From an uncultured Christensenellaceae bacterium (lineage in GTDB: Bacteria; Bacillota; Clostridia; Christensenellales; Pumilibacteraceae), in NCBI GenBank assembly GCA_910587595.1, contig CAJULQ010000005.1:1-64000 (forward strand): DNA of 64,000 nt, read 5' to 3'. Each line of letters opens with the position of its first letter. Positions within the stretch are counted from its first letter, which is position 1. Below, piece after piece: positions 57,722-64,000 of this stretch. Under the pieces are notes generated by a model. The model was not told the DNA's origin. It saw only the letters and a program-made list of their open reading frames with translations, and ran no database searches. The position numbers were made by a program, and so were the translations under genes.

Positions 57722-57964
57722 TTACCGCACTTCGCTCAGTTTGATGTCGCCGCATATGATGTCGGAATACGAGCAGGCGAGCAATTCGAGATTTTTGTTG
57801 TCGGCGATCTTGAGCGTGAACACTTGCGGATACACGGCCAAAACGCTGCCGCAATAGCGCAATATCTTTTTGCGCCCTTTGTTTACCGAGATGCGCAAGG
57901 GGCGGCCGGTAAGCTCGCGCACGTAGGCTTTCACTTCTTCCATGGTTTTGGCGCACTTTCTCAT
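57722..57964 (-). CDS. veg: Veg family protein
   Basis: 80 residues. KAYVRELTGRPLRISVNKGRKKILRYCGSVLAVYPQVFTLKI and the end LACSYSDIICGDIKLSEV match the Veg/DUF1021 family, an SH3-like small protein conserved in Gram-positives and linked to biofilm formation and sporulation stages in Bacillus. Start 57964 is the only reasonable ATG; no strong ribosome site. Confidence 0.88.
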   Translation of the reverse strand: MRKCAKTMEEVKAYVRELTGRPLRISVNKGRKKILRYCGSVLAVYPQVFTLKIADNKNLELLACSYSDIICGDIKLSEVR

Positions 57965-58095
57965 GGAGTAAGTTTGCCCGCGCCGCCAAACAAATATACC
58001 GCATTGTAAAAAAATGTGTTCTAAACAAAAAGGACGGGTTATATAATATACTGTTATTTAGGACAAAACATCTTTTTTAGGAGGCAAGGACACTT

Positions 58096-59601
58096 ATGGC
58101 ATTCGAACCTGTTTATTCGCTCTTATCGCCGTCGTACCCCAAGCGGTTGGCGGCGGGGCAAGCGGTAATAGAGGCGCGGCTGTTGCCGGCGGGCTTTACC
58201 GTGGGCAAGGTATTGTCTGCTTCGGCGGACGTGAGCGTAACGGCGGGGGAGGTATTCACCGGCGAAGCGCGGTACGGCGGCAAAGCAAATTTCCGCGTGC
58301 TCGTGTTGGACGGCGACGGGATCTGCCGCAGTTTGGACTATGTGGCGGAATTTTCCGACAAGCTGACGGGCGACGGGATCACGGCGAACACCCAACCGCA
58401 ACTGTCGGCGTGCGTGCTCGATACCGATATTGTGCTTGCCACCGAAAACGAGATCAAGTTGGCGTGCGTGGCGGAGGTATACCTCACGGGCATTGGGGGC
58501 GAGTCGGTGAATTGCTTGACGGGCGGCGGCGACGGGATATATACCCACGACGATCGCTTGGACTTTGCGCGGCTGAGCGGCCGCGGCACCGAGAGCCATT
58601 CTTTTTCGGAAACGGTGGCCGTTTCGGAGATGGACGAATTGCTGTTTATAGAGCCGCGTTGCGTGGTGATGAAGCGTTCGTCCGACAGCGACTGCGTGCG
58701 CGTGGAAGGGCTTATTATTACCGACGTGGTGGGGCGCAGCGGCGACGCGGCGATATCGGTGCGGCAAGAAACGCCGTTTAGCGCCGAGCTTTCGGCCATA
58801 GGGGCGCACAGCGGCGATATCTGCTCGGTGCGCGCCTCGGTGCAGTCGGCGCACGCCGAACTGACGCATGGCGAAAGCTGTGTCGTAGCTTGCGACTTTA
58901 CGTTGGAATTTACCTATTGCACGTTTACCGAAGACGTGATAAATCCCGTGTGCGACGCGTTCAGCGTGACCAACGAATTGCTCATTGCGGGCGCATCGGT
59001 TTCGGTGCCCATGCCGCTTGAAGACGAAACGTTTTTCGAGCGCGTGGAAGGCAAAGTAACGTTAGACGACAACATGCCGCCCGCCGATAGGATTTTGTCG
59101 GCTTGCGGTTGCCGTCTTAGCATTACCGACGCCGCGGCGGGCGACGGCAAACTCACCGTGGAGGGCATGGCGGCCAGCAATATCGTGTATTGCACGGAAG
59201 ACGGGCAAAAATCGTCGGCCACCGTGGAATTGCCTTTCTCGCTGACGGTGCCCGCACCGCTCAAAAAAGGCGACACGGTGTCGGCGCACGGCGTTGTTAC
59301 CAACGTGTCGGTCAAAGTGCGTCGCGACGGCGATTTGGAGATCAAGGCGGATATTGCGGTGGAATATTCGGCGTGCCGCGAAGAAGTGAAATACGTGATC
59401 AACGAACTCACCGTGGGCGAGGAGCGCGCGTTGCCTACCGGCGCGGTGGCCATTCACATTGCCCGCAAAGGCGAAACGCTGTGGGACGCGGCCAAAGCAT
59501 TGGGCACCACGCCCGAAACGGTGCTGTTGCAAAACCCCGGTATCTCTCTGCCGCTGTCGGGCGGCGAACGGGTGATCACCTACCGTTGCCTCAGTAAATA
59601 A
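58096..59601 (+). CDS. SPOCS (DUF3794) and LysM domain protein
   Basis: 501 residues. Three SPOCS-type beta repeats (each of about 110-130 residues, e.g. ATENEIKLACVAEVYLTGIG, SVQSAHAELTHGESCVVACDF, GVVTNVSVKVRRDGDLEIKADI) and a C-terminal LysM domain (IHIARKGETLWDAAKALGTTPETVLLQNPGI) that binds peptidoglycan. Such proteins occur in spore coats or outer-spore structures of Clostridia. No signal peptide. AGGAGGCAAG before the ATG. The immediately upstream TATAAT (58042-58047) lacks a good -35. Confidence 0.85.
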   Translation: MAFEPVYSLLSPSYPKRLAAGQAVIEARLLPAGFTVGKVLSASADVSVTAGEVFTGEARYGGKANFRVLVLDGDGICRSLDYVAEFSDKLTGDGITANTQPQLSACVLDTDIVLATENEIKLACVAEVYLTGIGGESVNCLTGGGDGIYTHDDRLDFARLSGRGTESHSFSETVAVSEMDELLFIEPRCVVMKRSSDSDCVRVEGLIITDVVGRSGDAAISVRQETPFSAELSAIGAHSGDICSVRASVQSAHAELTHGESCVVACDFTLEFTYCTFTEDVINPVCDAFSVTNELLIAGASVSVPMPLEDETFFERVEGKVTLDDNMPPADRILSACGCRLSITDAAAGDGKLTVEGMAASNIVYCTEDGQKSSATVELPFSLTVPAPLKKGDTVSAHGVVTNVSVKVRRDGDLEIKADIAVEYSACREEVKYVINELTVGEERALPTGAVAIHIARKGETLWDAAKALGTTPETVLLQNPGISLPLSGGERVITYRCLSK

Positions 59602-59642
59602 AAAAGAGCGTTTTTGCCGCCAAAGAGAACGAACGCGAGCGG

Positions 59643-59671
59643 TTGACAAGCCAAGGGCGTTGGGCTATAAT
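59643..59671 (+). promoter_or_regulatory. Consensus promoter of the HAD phosphatase gene
   Basis: TTGACA (59643-59648), 17-bp spacer, TATAAT (59666-59671): both boxes perfect. Transcription should begin near 59678-59679, exactly at the ATG, so the message looks leaderless. Confidence 0.85.
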
Positions 59672-59678
59672 GGAAAGC

Positions 59679-60326
59679 ATGATAGATACCATACTTTTCG
59701 ATCTGGACGGCACGCTCTTAAATACATTGGACGATCTATGCGACAGCACCAATTTCGCGCTGTCGCATTTCGGCTATCCCGCCCGCACCTTGGAAGAAGT
59801 GCGCGGCTTTGTGGGCGAGGGCGTTCGGCTACTTATAGAGCGCGCGTTGCCCGACGGCGCCAAAGATCGCACCGACGAGGTGCTCAAGGTGTTTTCGGCG
59901 CATTACGACGTGAACAAAGAGAACAAAACCAAGCCGTATGACGGCATTGCGGAAATGTTAAAAGAGGTGTGCCCGCGGTACCGCACGGCCATTGTTTCCA
60001 ACAAATACGATAAAGCGGTGGCCGATCTGCGCAACAAGCTGTTTGCCGACGTGACGGTGGCGGTGGGCGAGCGCGCGGGACTGCGTAAAAAACCCGCGCC
60101 CGATATGGTGGAATACGCCTTGCAACAGTTGCATGCCGACAAGCGTTCGGCGGTGTATGTGGGCGACAGCGACGTGGACGTGCAAACGGCGCGCAACGCG
60201 GGGTTGCCTATCGTAGCGGTGAGCTGGGGCTTTCGCGACCGCGCCTTGTTGGAACGGTTGGGCGCCGACGCGATCATCGACCGTCCGCAACAGTTGGCGG
60301 CCGCCGTGCAAAAACTCAACGGGTAG
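59679..60326 (+). CDS. HAD-superfamily phosphatase, phosphoglycolate phosphatase-like
   Basis: 215 residues. Motif I DTILFDLDGTLLNT with nucleophile Asp and acid Asp; motif II VSNK; motif III lysine RKKPAPDMVEYAL; motif IV VGDSDVDVQTA. The helical cap is the Gph/PGP type, acting on small phosphates such as 2-phosphoglycolate or pyrophosphate. Start chosen at ATG 59679: earlier in-frame starts lie inside the promoter. No ribosome site. Confidence 0.87.
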   Translation: MIDTILFDLDGTLLNTLDDLCDSTNFALSHFGYPARTLEEVRGFVGEGVRLLIERALPDGAKDRTDEVLKVFSAHYDVNKENKTKPYDGIAEMLKEVCPRYRTAIVSNKYDKAVADLRNKLFADVTVAVGERAGLRKKPAPDMVEYALQQLHADKRSAVYVGDSDVDVQTARNAGLPIVAVSWGFRDRALLERLGADAIIDRPQQLAAAVQKLNG

Positions 60327-60355
60327 CGCCCGCCTAATTTAGAATAACGGGATAC

Positions 60356-60386
60356 AAACGGCTTTTTCAAAAAAGTCGTTTTTTTA
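60356..60386 (+). terminator. Terminator after the HAD phosphatase gene
   Basis: AAACGGCTTTTT / AAAAAGTCGTTT, 12-bp stem with one G-U pair and a 2-3-nt loop, followed by a T-tract. Confidence 0.8.
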
Positions 60387-60443
60387 TAAAAAAATAAGAA
60401 ATATTAAAATCGGATTAAATGCAAAAAACTATTGACAAAAACG

Positions 60444-60473
60444 TTGACAATACTATGTATCATATAGTATTAT
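60444..60473 (+). promoter_or_regulatory. Promoter and palindromic operator of the PadR operon
   Basis: TTGACA (60444-60449; a second TTGACA is at 60432), 18-bp spacer, TATTAT (60468-60473). A perfect inverted repeat AATACTAT-N7-ATAGTATT at 60449-60471 covers spacer and -10, as expected for PadR autorepression. Confidence 0.78.
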
Positions 60474-60554
60474 GTATTCAACAGTATGAACGCCGCGCGG
60501 CGCGACTGCGTAAGGAGCAAACATGACGAAAAGGACCCGAAAAGGAGGGAACAA

Positions 60555-60866
60555 GTGGATGCACAATTAAAAAAAGGACTTCTCGAAGTGTGCGTGTTGG
60601 TTTCTCTCAAAAAAGAGGAAAGCTACGGTTACAAGATCATAAGCGACATTTCGCCGTATATCGAGATCAGCGAAAGCACGCTGTATCCCATACTCAAGCG
60701 GCTGGAAGCCACGGGATGTTTGACCACGCGAACCAAGGAGCACAACGGACGACTGCGCAAGTATTACATGATCACCGAGGCGGGCAAGCGCAAGATCCGA
60801 GAATCGATAGTCGATCTCAACGATCTCAAGCGAGTATACGACTATATATATCGGGAGGGTATTTGA
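60555..60866 (+). CDS. PadR-family transcriptional regulator
   Basis: 103 residues. Winged helix: KGLLEVCVLVSLKKEESYGYKII, SESTLYPILKRLEATGCLTTRTKEHNGRLRKYYMITEAGKR, then a dimerisation helix. GTG start 5-7 nt after AAAGGAGGGA; an upstream in-frame ATG has no ribosome site. First gene of an operon with HAAS and DUF4097 proteins, the usual PadR partner arrangement that monitors the envelope. Confidence 0.92.
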   Translation: MDAQLKKGLLEVCVLVSLKKEESYGYKIISDISPYIEISESTLYPILKRLEATGCLTTRTKEHNGRLRKYYMITEAGKRKIRESIVDLNDLKRVYDYIYREGI

Positions 60867-60888
60867 ATGAAGACGGAGGAGAAAAACC

Positions 60889-61590
60889 ATGACAAAATAT
60901 GAATGGGAATCGGAGCTGAAAAAGAATATACACCGATTGCCCGTCGACGAGATCAGCCGCATCATGGAATATTACGACGAATTGTTTGCCGATAAGATCG
61001 AGCGGGGCTATAACGAGTGTGAGATCATCGGGCAGTTCGGCAATCCCGTGGACGTGGCAGACAAGATCTTGGCCGACTACGAGGGCGCGACGGCGCAAGC
61101 GCCGCAAACGCCCACGCCCGCGCCCGCGCTTGCGGACACACCGGCCGAGCCCATACAAAAAGGGCAAGAAACGCCCGTGCCTACGCCCGTGCCCGCGGCG
61201 GTCGCCGTGCCACCGCCCGCCAAACAGAGCGGCGGTTTGCGAAGCGAACGCGCCATCATTTTGGCCGTTGTAACGGTGTTTACCGGATTTTTGCCTATTA
61301 TTTTGTTCGGCACGGTATGGATCGTGGCGGCGGCTTTGGTGGTAAGCGGCGCGGCGTGCGCCTTGGGCGGCGTGGCCGGATCCATTCTTACCGTTATCAC
61401 CGTGTTTCGTGAAACGCTGGGCGTAGGACTTGCGCAAATAGGCATGTGTTTGGCGGTGGCCGGCATGGGCGTGGTGCTCACGACGGCATGCGTGGCGGGC
61501 ATGCGACTGTTGGCCAAAGGCACGGCATGGATATTCCGCGCCGCAAAGCGGTGGCTGTATCCCGTGCAAAAATCGGAGGTGAAAGCATGA
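60889..61590 (+). CDS. DUF1700/HAAS-domain membrane protein
   Basis: 233 residues. Residues 1-65 form the helical HAAS domain (EWESELKKNIHRLPVDEISRIMEYYDELFADKIERG, FGNPVDVADKIL), a partner domain to PadR. A proline-rich linker (PTPAPALADTPAEPI...) leads to three or four hydrophobic helices (IILAVVTVFTGFLPIILFG, GIMCLAVAGMGVVLTTACVAG region). Stop overlaps next start (ATGA). Likely couples envelope state to PadR. Confidence 0.87.
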   Translation: MTKYEWESELKKNIHRLPVDEISRIMEYYDELFADKIERGYNECEIIGQFGNPVDVADKILADYEGATAQAPQTPTPAPALADTPAEPIQKGQETPVPTPVPAAVAVPPPAKQSGGLRSERAIILAVVTVFTGFLPIILFGTVWIVAAALVVSGAACALGGVAGSILTVITVFRETLGVGLAQIGMCLAVAGMGVVLTTACVAGMRLLAKGTAWIFRAAKRWLYPVQKSEVKA

Positions 61591-62537
61591 GTGCGAACAA
61601 TAACGAGCCGACCAAAACGGCAAACGATAAAAAGAAGATGCGTATAAAAAAAGGGCTGTTTGCGGGCGGTATGGTATTTTTGTTGGGCGTTTTGCTGTTC
61701 GTGGCGGGCATGAGCGCTTTGGATTGGGACTTTTATAAATTAGACACCACCACGTACACGGCCAAGAGTTTTGCGCCCGCGCCCGAACAAACGGTGACGC
61801 GCGTGGAACTCGACGTGGATTCTTTCCCCGTAACGGTGACGGTGGGCGATGCGTTGGCGCTATCTTACTTCGAGGCCGGCGATTCGAACGTATCCGTTAC
61901 GTGCGAGGACGGCGTGCTGAAAGTAAAAGAAGATTACACGTATCGCTTTATGAAAAACAGTTGGTTCAACTTCGGACGCTTAAAGCGCAAATACGAACTT
62001 ACGTTGCCGCAAGGCGTGGAGATCGTTTTGGTGGGATCGAGCGGTGACGTAACGCTGAACGGCTTGCAATTGGGCGATCTGGCGGTAAATTCGGCCAACC
62101 TCGATCTCATACTTCGTGATTGCACGTTTCAAAGCTTGACGGTCGAATCGGCCAATGCCGACATAGAACTGTATAACTGCACGGGCGGCAAGGTGTCGGC
62201 AGAGGGCGTCAATCTCGATTTCGAGGCGCAAGGGTGCGCGTTTGCCTCGCTGTATGTTAAGGGCACCAACGCCGACGTGGAATTGGTGGACGTGACGGCG
62301 CCCGCTATGGAAATACGGGGTACCAACGCCGACTTTGCGCTCGAAAACATTCGCACGGACGCGCTCACCGTGCACGGCACCAACTTGGACGCCGACATTT
62401 TTATCGACGGCGCCAAAGCGGACTACACCATCGAAACGAGCGGGCGGGACTTGCCTGCCGAACAGACGGGCGCCACCGACAAACGCATCAAGCTGTCGGG
62501 CACCAACAACGACGTGAAGCTCAAGTTTGCGGCCTAA
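61587..62537 (+). CDS. DUF4097-type membrane-anchored beta-helix protein
   Basis: 316 residues. One transmembrane helix (about 27-47, FAGGMVFLLGVLLFVAGMSAL) and a right-handed beta-helix of short repeats (VNSANLDLILRDCTF, VESANADIELYNC, VKGTNADVELVDV, IRGTNADFALENI, VHGTNLDADIFI), as in DUF4097 proteins. Third gene of the PadR operon, coupled by ATGA overlap. Probably an envelope sensor or scaffold (LiaG/BceS-like setting); ligand unknown. Confidence 0.87.
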   Translation: MSANNNEPTKTANDKKKMRIKKGLFAGGMVFLLGVLLFVAGMSALDWDFYKLDTTTYTAKSFAPAPEQTVTRVELDVDSFPVTVTVGDALALSYFEAGDSNVSVTCEDGVLKVKEDYTYRFMKNSWFNFGRLKRKYELTLPQGVEIVLVGSSGDVTLNGLQLGDLAVNSANLDLILRDCTFQSLTVESANADIELYNCTGGKVSAEGVNLDFEAQGCAFASLYVKGTNADVELVDVTAPAMEIRGTNADFALENIRTDALTVHGTNLDADIFIDGAKADYTIETSGRDLPAEQTGATDKRIKLSGTNNDVKLKFAA

Positions 62538-62554
62538 GCGAACAAAAAAACAAC

Positions 62555-62586
62555 AGCGACGGACGGTATCTTTCCGCCGCTTTTTG
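62555..62586 (+). terminator. Terminator of the PadR operon
   Basis: AGCGACGGA / TCCGCCGCT (one mismatch), 9-nt loop, then TTTTT. Confidence 0.7.
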
Positions 62587-62613
62587 TTTGCTTGCGCGTC
62601 CGTACAAAAAAAG

Positions 62614-62642
62614 TTGCATTATTCGGGCGGTTGGTGTATACT
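62614..62642 (+). promoter_or_regulatory. Promoter of the esterase gene
   Basis: TTGCAT (62614-62619), 17-bp spacer, TATACT (62637-62642). Confidence 0.72.
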
Positions 62643-62672
62643 TAGCGGGAACCGATCGGGGAGAGAAAGAAT

Positions 62673-63458
62673 ATGCGATACGAAACAATAAAGATCACGG
62701 CGGGCGAGTATGCGGGCGAACTGACGGCGTACGAACACACGGCGTCGGCCGCGCTGTCTTGCCCAAACCGTCCGGCATTGCTGGTGTTGCCGGGCGGCGG
62801 TTACGGCATGTGCTCGGAACGAGAGAGCGAGCCTATCGCGCTTGAATTTTTCAATCGCGGCTACAACGCGTATGTGCTCGTATATCCGTGCGCGCCCGCA
62901 CGGTATCCCGCGCAGCTTTGCGTGGCGGCGGCGGCTATGGACTGCATTCGCAAACGCGTCCGAAACGGCAACACGGATAACAAAAAAGTGTTTGCCGCGG
63001 GCTTTTCGGCGGGCGGGCATTTGTGCGCGTGTCTTGCCAACTGTCCCGAAAATTTTGCGCCCGTGCAAAAGTATAACTATCGCCCCGACGGCATACTGCT
63101 CGGCTATCCCGTGATCGGCGGCGAACCTACGCACGGGGGTAGTTTTTACAATCTGTTGGGCGGCAAACCGACGGGCGACACGGCGTGGCTGGATTTGCAC
63201 ACGTCGGTGCGCGCGGACAATCCGCCCGCATTTATTTGGGCGACGGCCGACGACCAAGCCGTGCCCGTAGTCAATTCGTTGCGATACGCCGCGGCCTATG
63301 CCCGAAACAACTTGCGTTTTGCACTGCATATCTACCCGAAAGGTCCGCACGGCTTGAGTTTGGCCGACGCGCGCACGAGCGGCGGCGATCCCGCGCAAGA
63401 AAACGGCGAGATCGCGCAATGGGTGGATATGGCCGACACGTTTATGCGGAGCATATAA
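62673..63458 (+). CDS. Alpha/beta-hydrolase (esterase/acetylxylan esterase-like)
   Basis: 261 residues. Oxyanion loop LVLPGGGYGMCSERE, nucleophile elbow GFSAGGH, acid in WATADDQAVPV and histidine in KGPHGLSLA: a complete catalytic triad of the BD-FAE/XynB-type esterase group (similar to Pfam Abhydrolase_3 members). No signal peptide, so cytoplasmic. GGGGAGAG before the ATG. Substrate is likely an acetylated sugar, unproven. Confidence 0.85.
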   Translation: MRYETIKITAGEYAGELTAYEHTASAALSCPNRPALLVLPGGGYGMCSERESEPIALEFFNRGYNAYVLVYPCAPARYPAQLCVAAAAMDCIRKRVRNGNTDNKKVFAAGFSAGGHLCACLANCPENFAPVQKYNYRPDGILLGYPVIGGEPTHGGSFYNLLGGKPTGDTAWLDLHTSVRADNPPAFIWATADDQAVPVVNSLRYAAAYARNNLRFALHIYPKGPHGLSLADARTSGGDPAQENGEIAQWVDMADTFMRSI

Positions 63459-63462
63459 CCTT

Positions 63463-64000
63463 ATGGCAATTTTAGAGATCAAAAATTTGAGCCACACGTT
63501 CGACGGCAAGCCGCTGTTTGCGCATGCCGACGTTTCGGTGAACAACGGCGAGCACGTGGGCATCGTGGGGCTGAACGGCGCGGGCAAAACCACGTTTATC
63601 AACATTATATCGGGCAAACTGCCGCAAGACGAAGGCGAAGTAAAATGGATGGGCGGGTGTAAGCGCGGCTATCTCGATCAGCACGCCGACATCGACCGCG
63701 CCAAGACGGTGATGGAATATTTGCGCGACGCGTTTGTCGATCTGTATGCCGAAAACGAGCGCATGGAAAACATGTATGCCGAAATGGGAGACATACAAGA
63801 CCCCGACGAATTGGACCGCCGCATCGGCAAAGCCAACAAGATTCTCGAACGCTTGACGGACGCGGGCTTTTTCGAGCTGGACGCCACCATAAAGCGGGTG
63901 GCGGGCGGCTTGGGCATTGCCGCGCTGGGGTACGACACGGTGATCGGCACGCTGTCGGGCGGGCAACGCGCCAAACTGATGTTGGCGCGACTGCTACTTG
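63463..64000 (+). CDS. ABC-F family ATPase (5' part; runs off the window)
   Basis: The first 179 codons are visible: MAILEIKNLSHTFDGKPLF, Walker A GLNGAGKTT, a linker arm region (AENERMENMYAEMGD) and the signature LSGGQRAKLMLARLLL at the edge. No transmembrane segment expected. The helical insertion between Walker A and signature and the single-chain start are typical of ABC-F proteins that bind ribosomes (Uup/EttA/antibiotic-resistance types). The start follows GGAG 11 nt upstream. Truncated by the window end, not by mutation. Confidence 0.87.
   Translation, partial: MAILEIKNLSHTFDGKPLFAHADVSVNNGEHVGIVGLNGAGKTTFINIISGKLPQDEGEVKWMGGCKRGYLDQHADIDRAKTVMEYLRDAFVDLYAENERMENMYAEMGDIQDPDELDRRIGKANKILERLTDAGFFELDATIKRVAGGLGIAALGYDTVIGTLSGGQRAKLMLARLLL

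Noticed and set aside
60420..60554. Upstream in-frame start of the PadR gene at 60486
   Set aside because: No ribosome site; the GTG at 60555 follows AAAGGAGGGA at ideal distance and gives a normal PadR N-terminus.

Overview
The window reads as a chromosome segment of an uncultured, Gram-positive, Clostridia-like Bacillota (coding sequence roughly 55% GC by eye). The evidence is a clostridial-type S10/spc/alpha ribosomal superoperon with zinc-type S14, S4 and L36, a KOW gene between map and infA, rpsD inside the alpha operon, a Veg protein, a SPOCS/LysM spore-coat-type protein and good sigma-A-type promoters. No genus can be named from the sequence.

Layout. 1-230: 5S rRNA and its terminator, the tail of an rRNA operon. 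233-1027: interspersed repeats, an autoregulated XRE repressor and a promoter. 1066-18520: an accessory block of eleven co-directional genes. The core is three ESCRT-III/Snf7-like helical proteins (one fused to an FtsK-type motor), a YdjI-like SPFH protein, a coiled-coil protein and an AAA+ ATPase with an N-terminal MIT-like domain, built like Vps4. Two YbjN-like proteins precede them. A zinc-ribbon/TPR/LRR/propeller giant, a SNF2-type helicase, a cysteine-rich zinc protein and a membrane protein with InlB-type repeats follow. I read this as a bacterial ESCRT-like membrane-remodelling system and consider it the main discovery candidate.

18905-29513: a second accessory block. On the minus strand lie an ECF sigma factor, a secreted C39-like protease and a membrane-anchored putative anti-sigma protein. 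Divergently lie a secreted MACPF (perforin-like) protein whose frame is broken by a TAA just after the signal peptide, and three tandem MacB-like ABC transporters. The protease and the MACPF gene share a nearly identical 44-bp bipartite promoter, which suggests one ECF regulon. A pore-former beside an ESCRT-like operon invites the idea of attack or self-protection linked to membrane repair, but nothing in the sequence proves a link.

29780-34000: a small possibly TIR-like gene, pheA and secA. 34038-50470: a promoter, a structured leader of about 300 nt, then rpsJ to rplQ including secY, adk, map, infA and rpoA. 50474-57232: an XRE/DUF6809 divergent pair with twin operators, trxA, a PepV-like dipeptidase, gltX and a GH106-like glycosidase. 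57266-57604: a tRNA-Gly(CCC) whose 3' end is duplicated across a 182-bp insertion. 57722-64000: veg, a SPOCS-LysM protein, a HAD phosphatase on an apparently leaderless mRNA, a PadR-HAAS-DUF4097 envelope operon, an esterase and the start of an ABC-F ATPase that runs off the window.

A dispersed short repeat family with TCGAGCGAAGTCGAGA-type cores punctuates the gene-free gaps. Family assignments were made by reading the translations; no database search or alignment was run.
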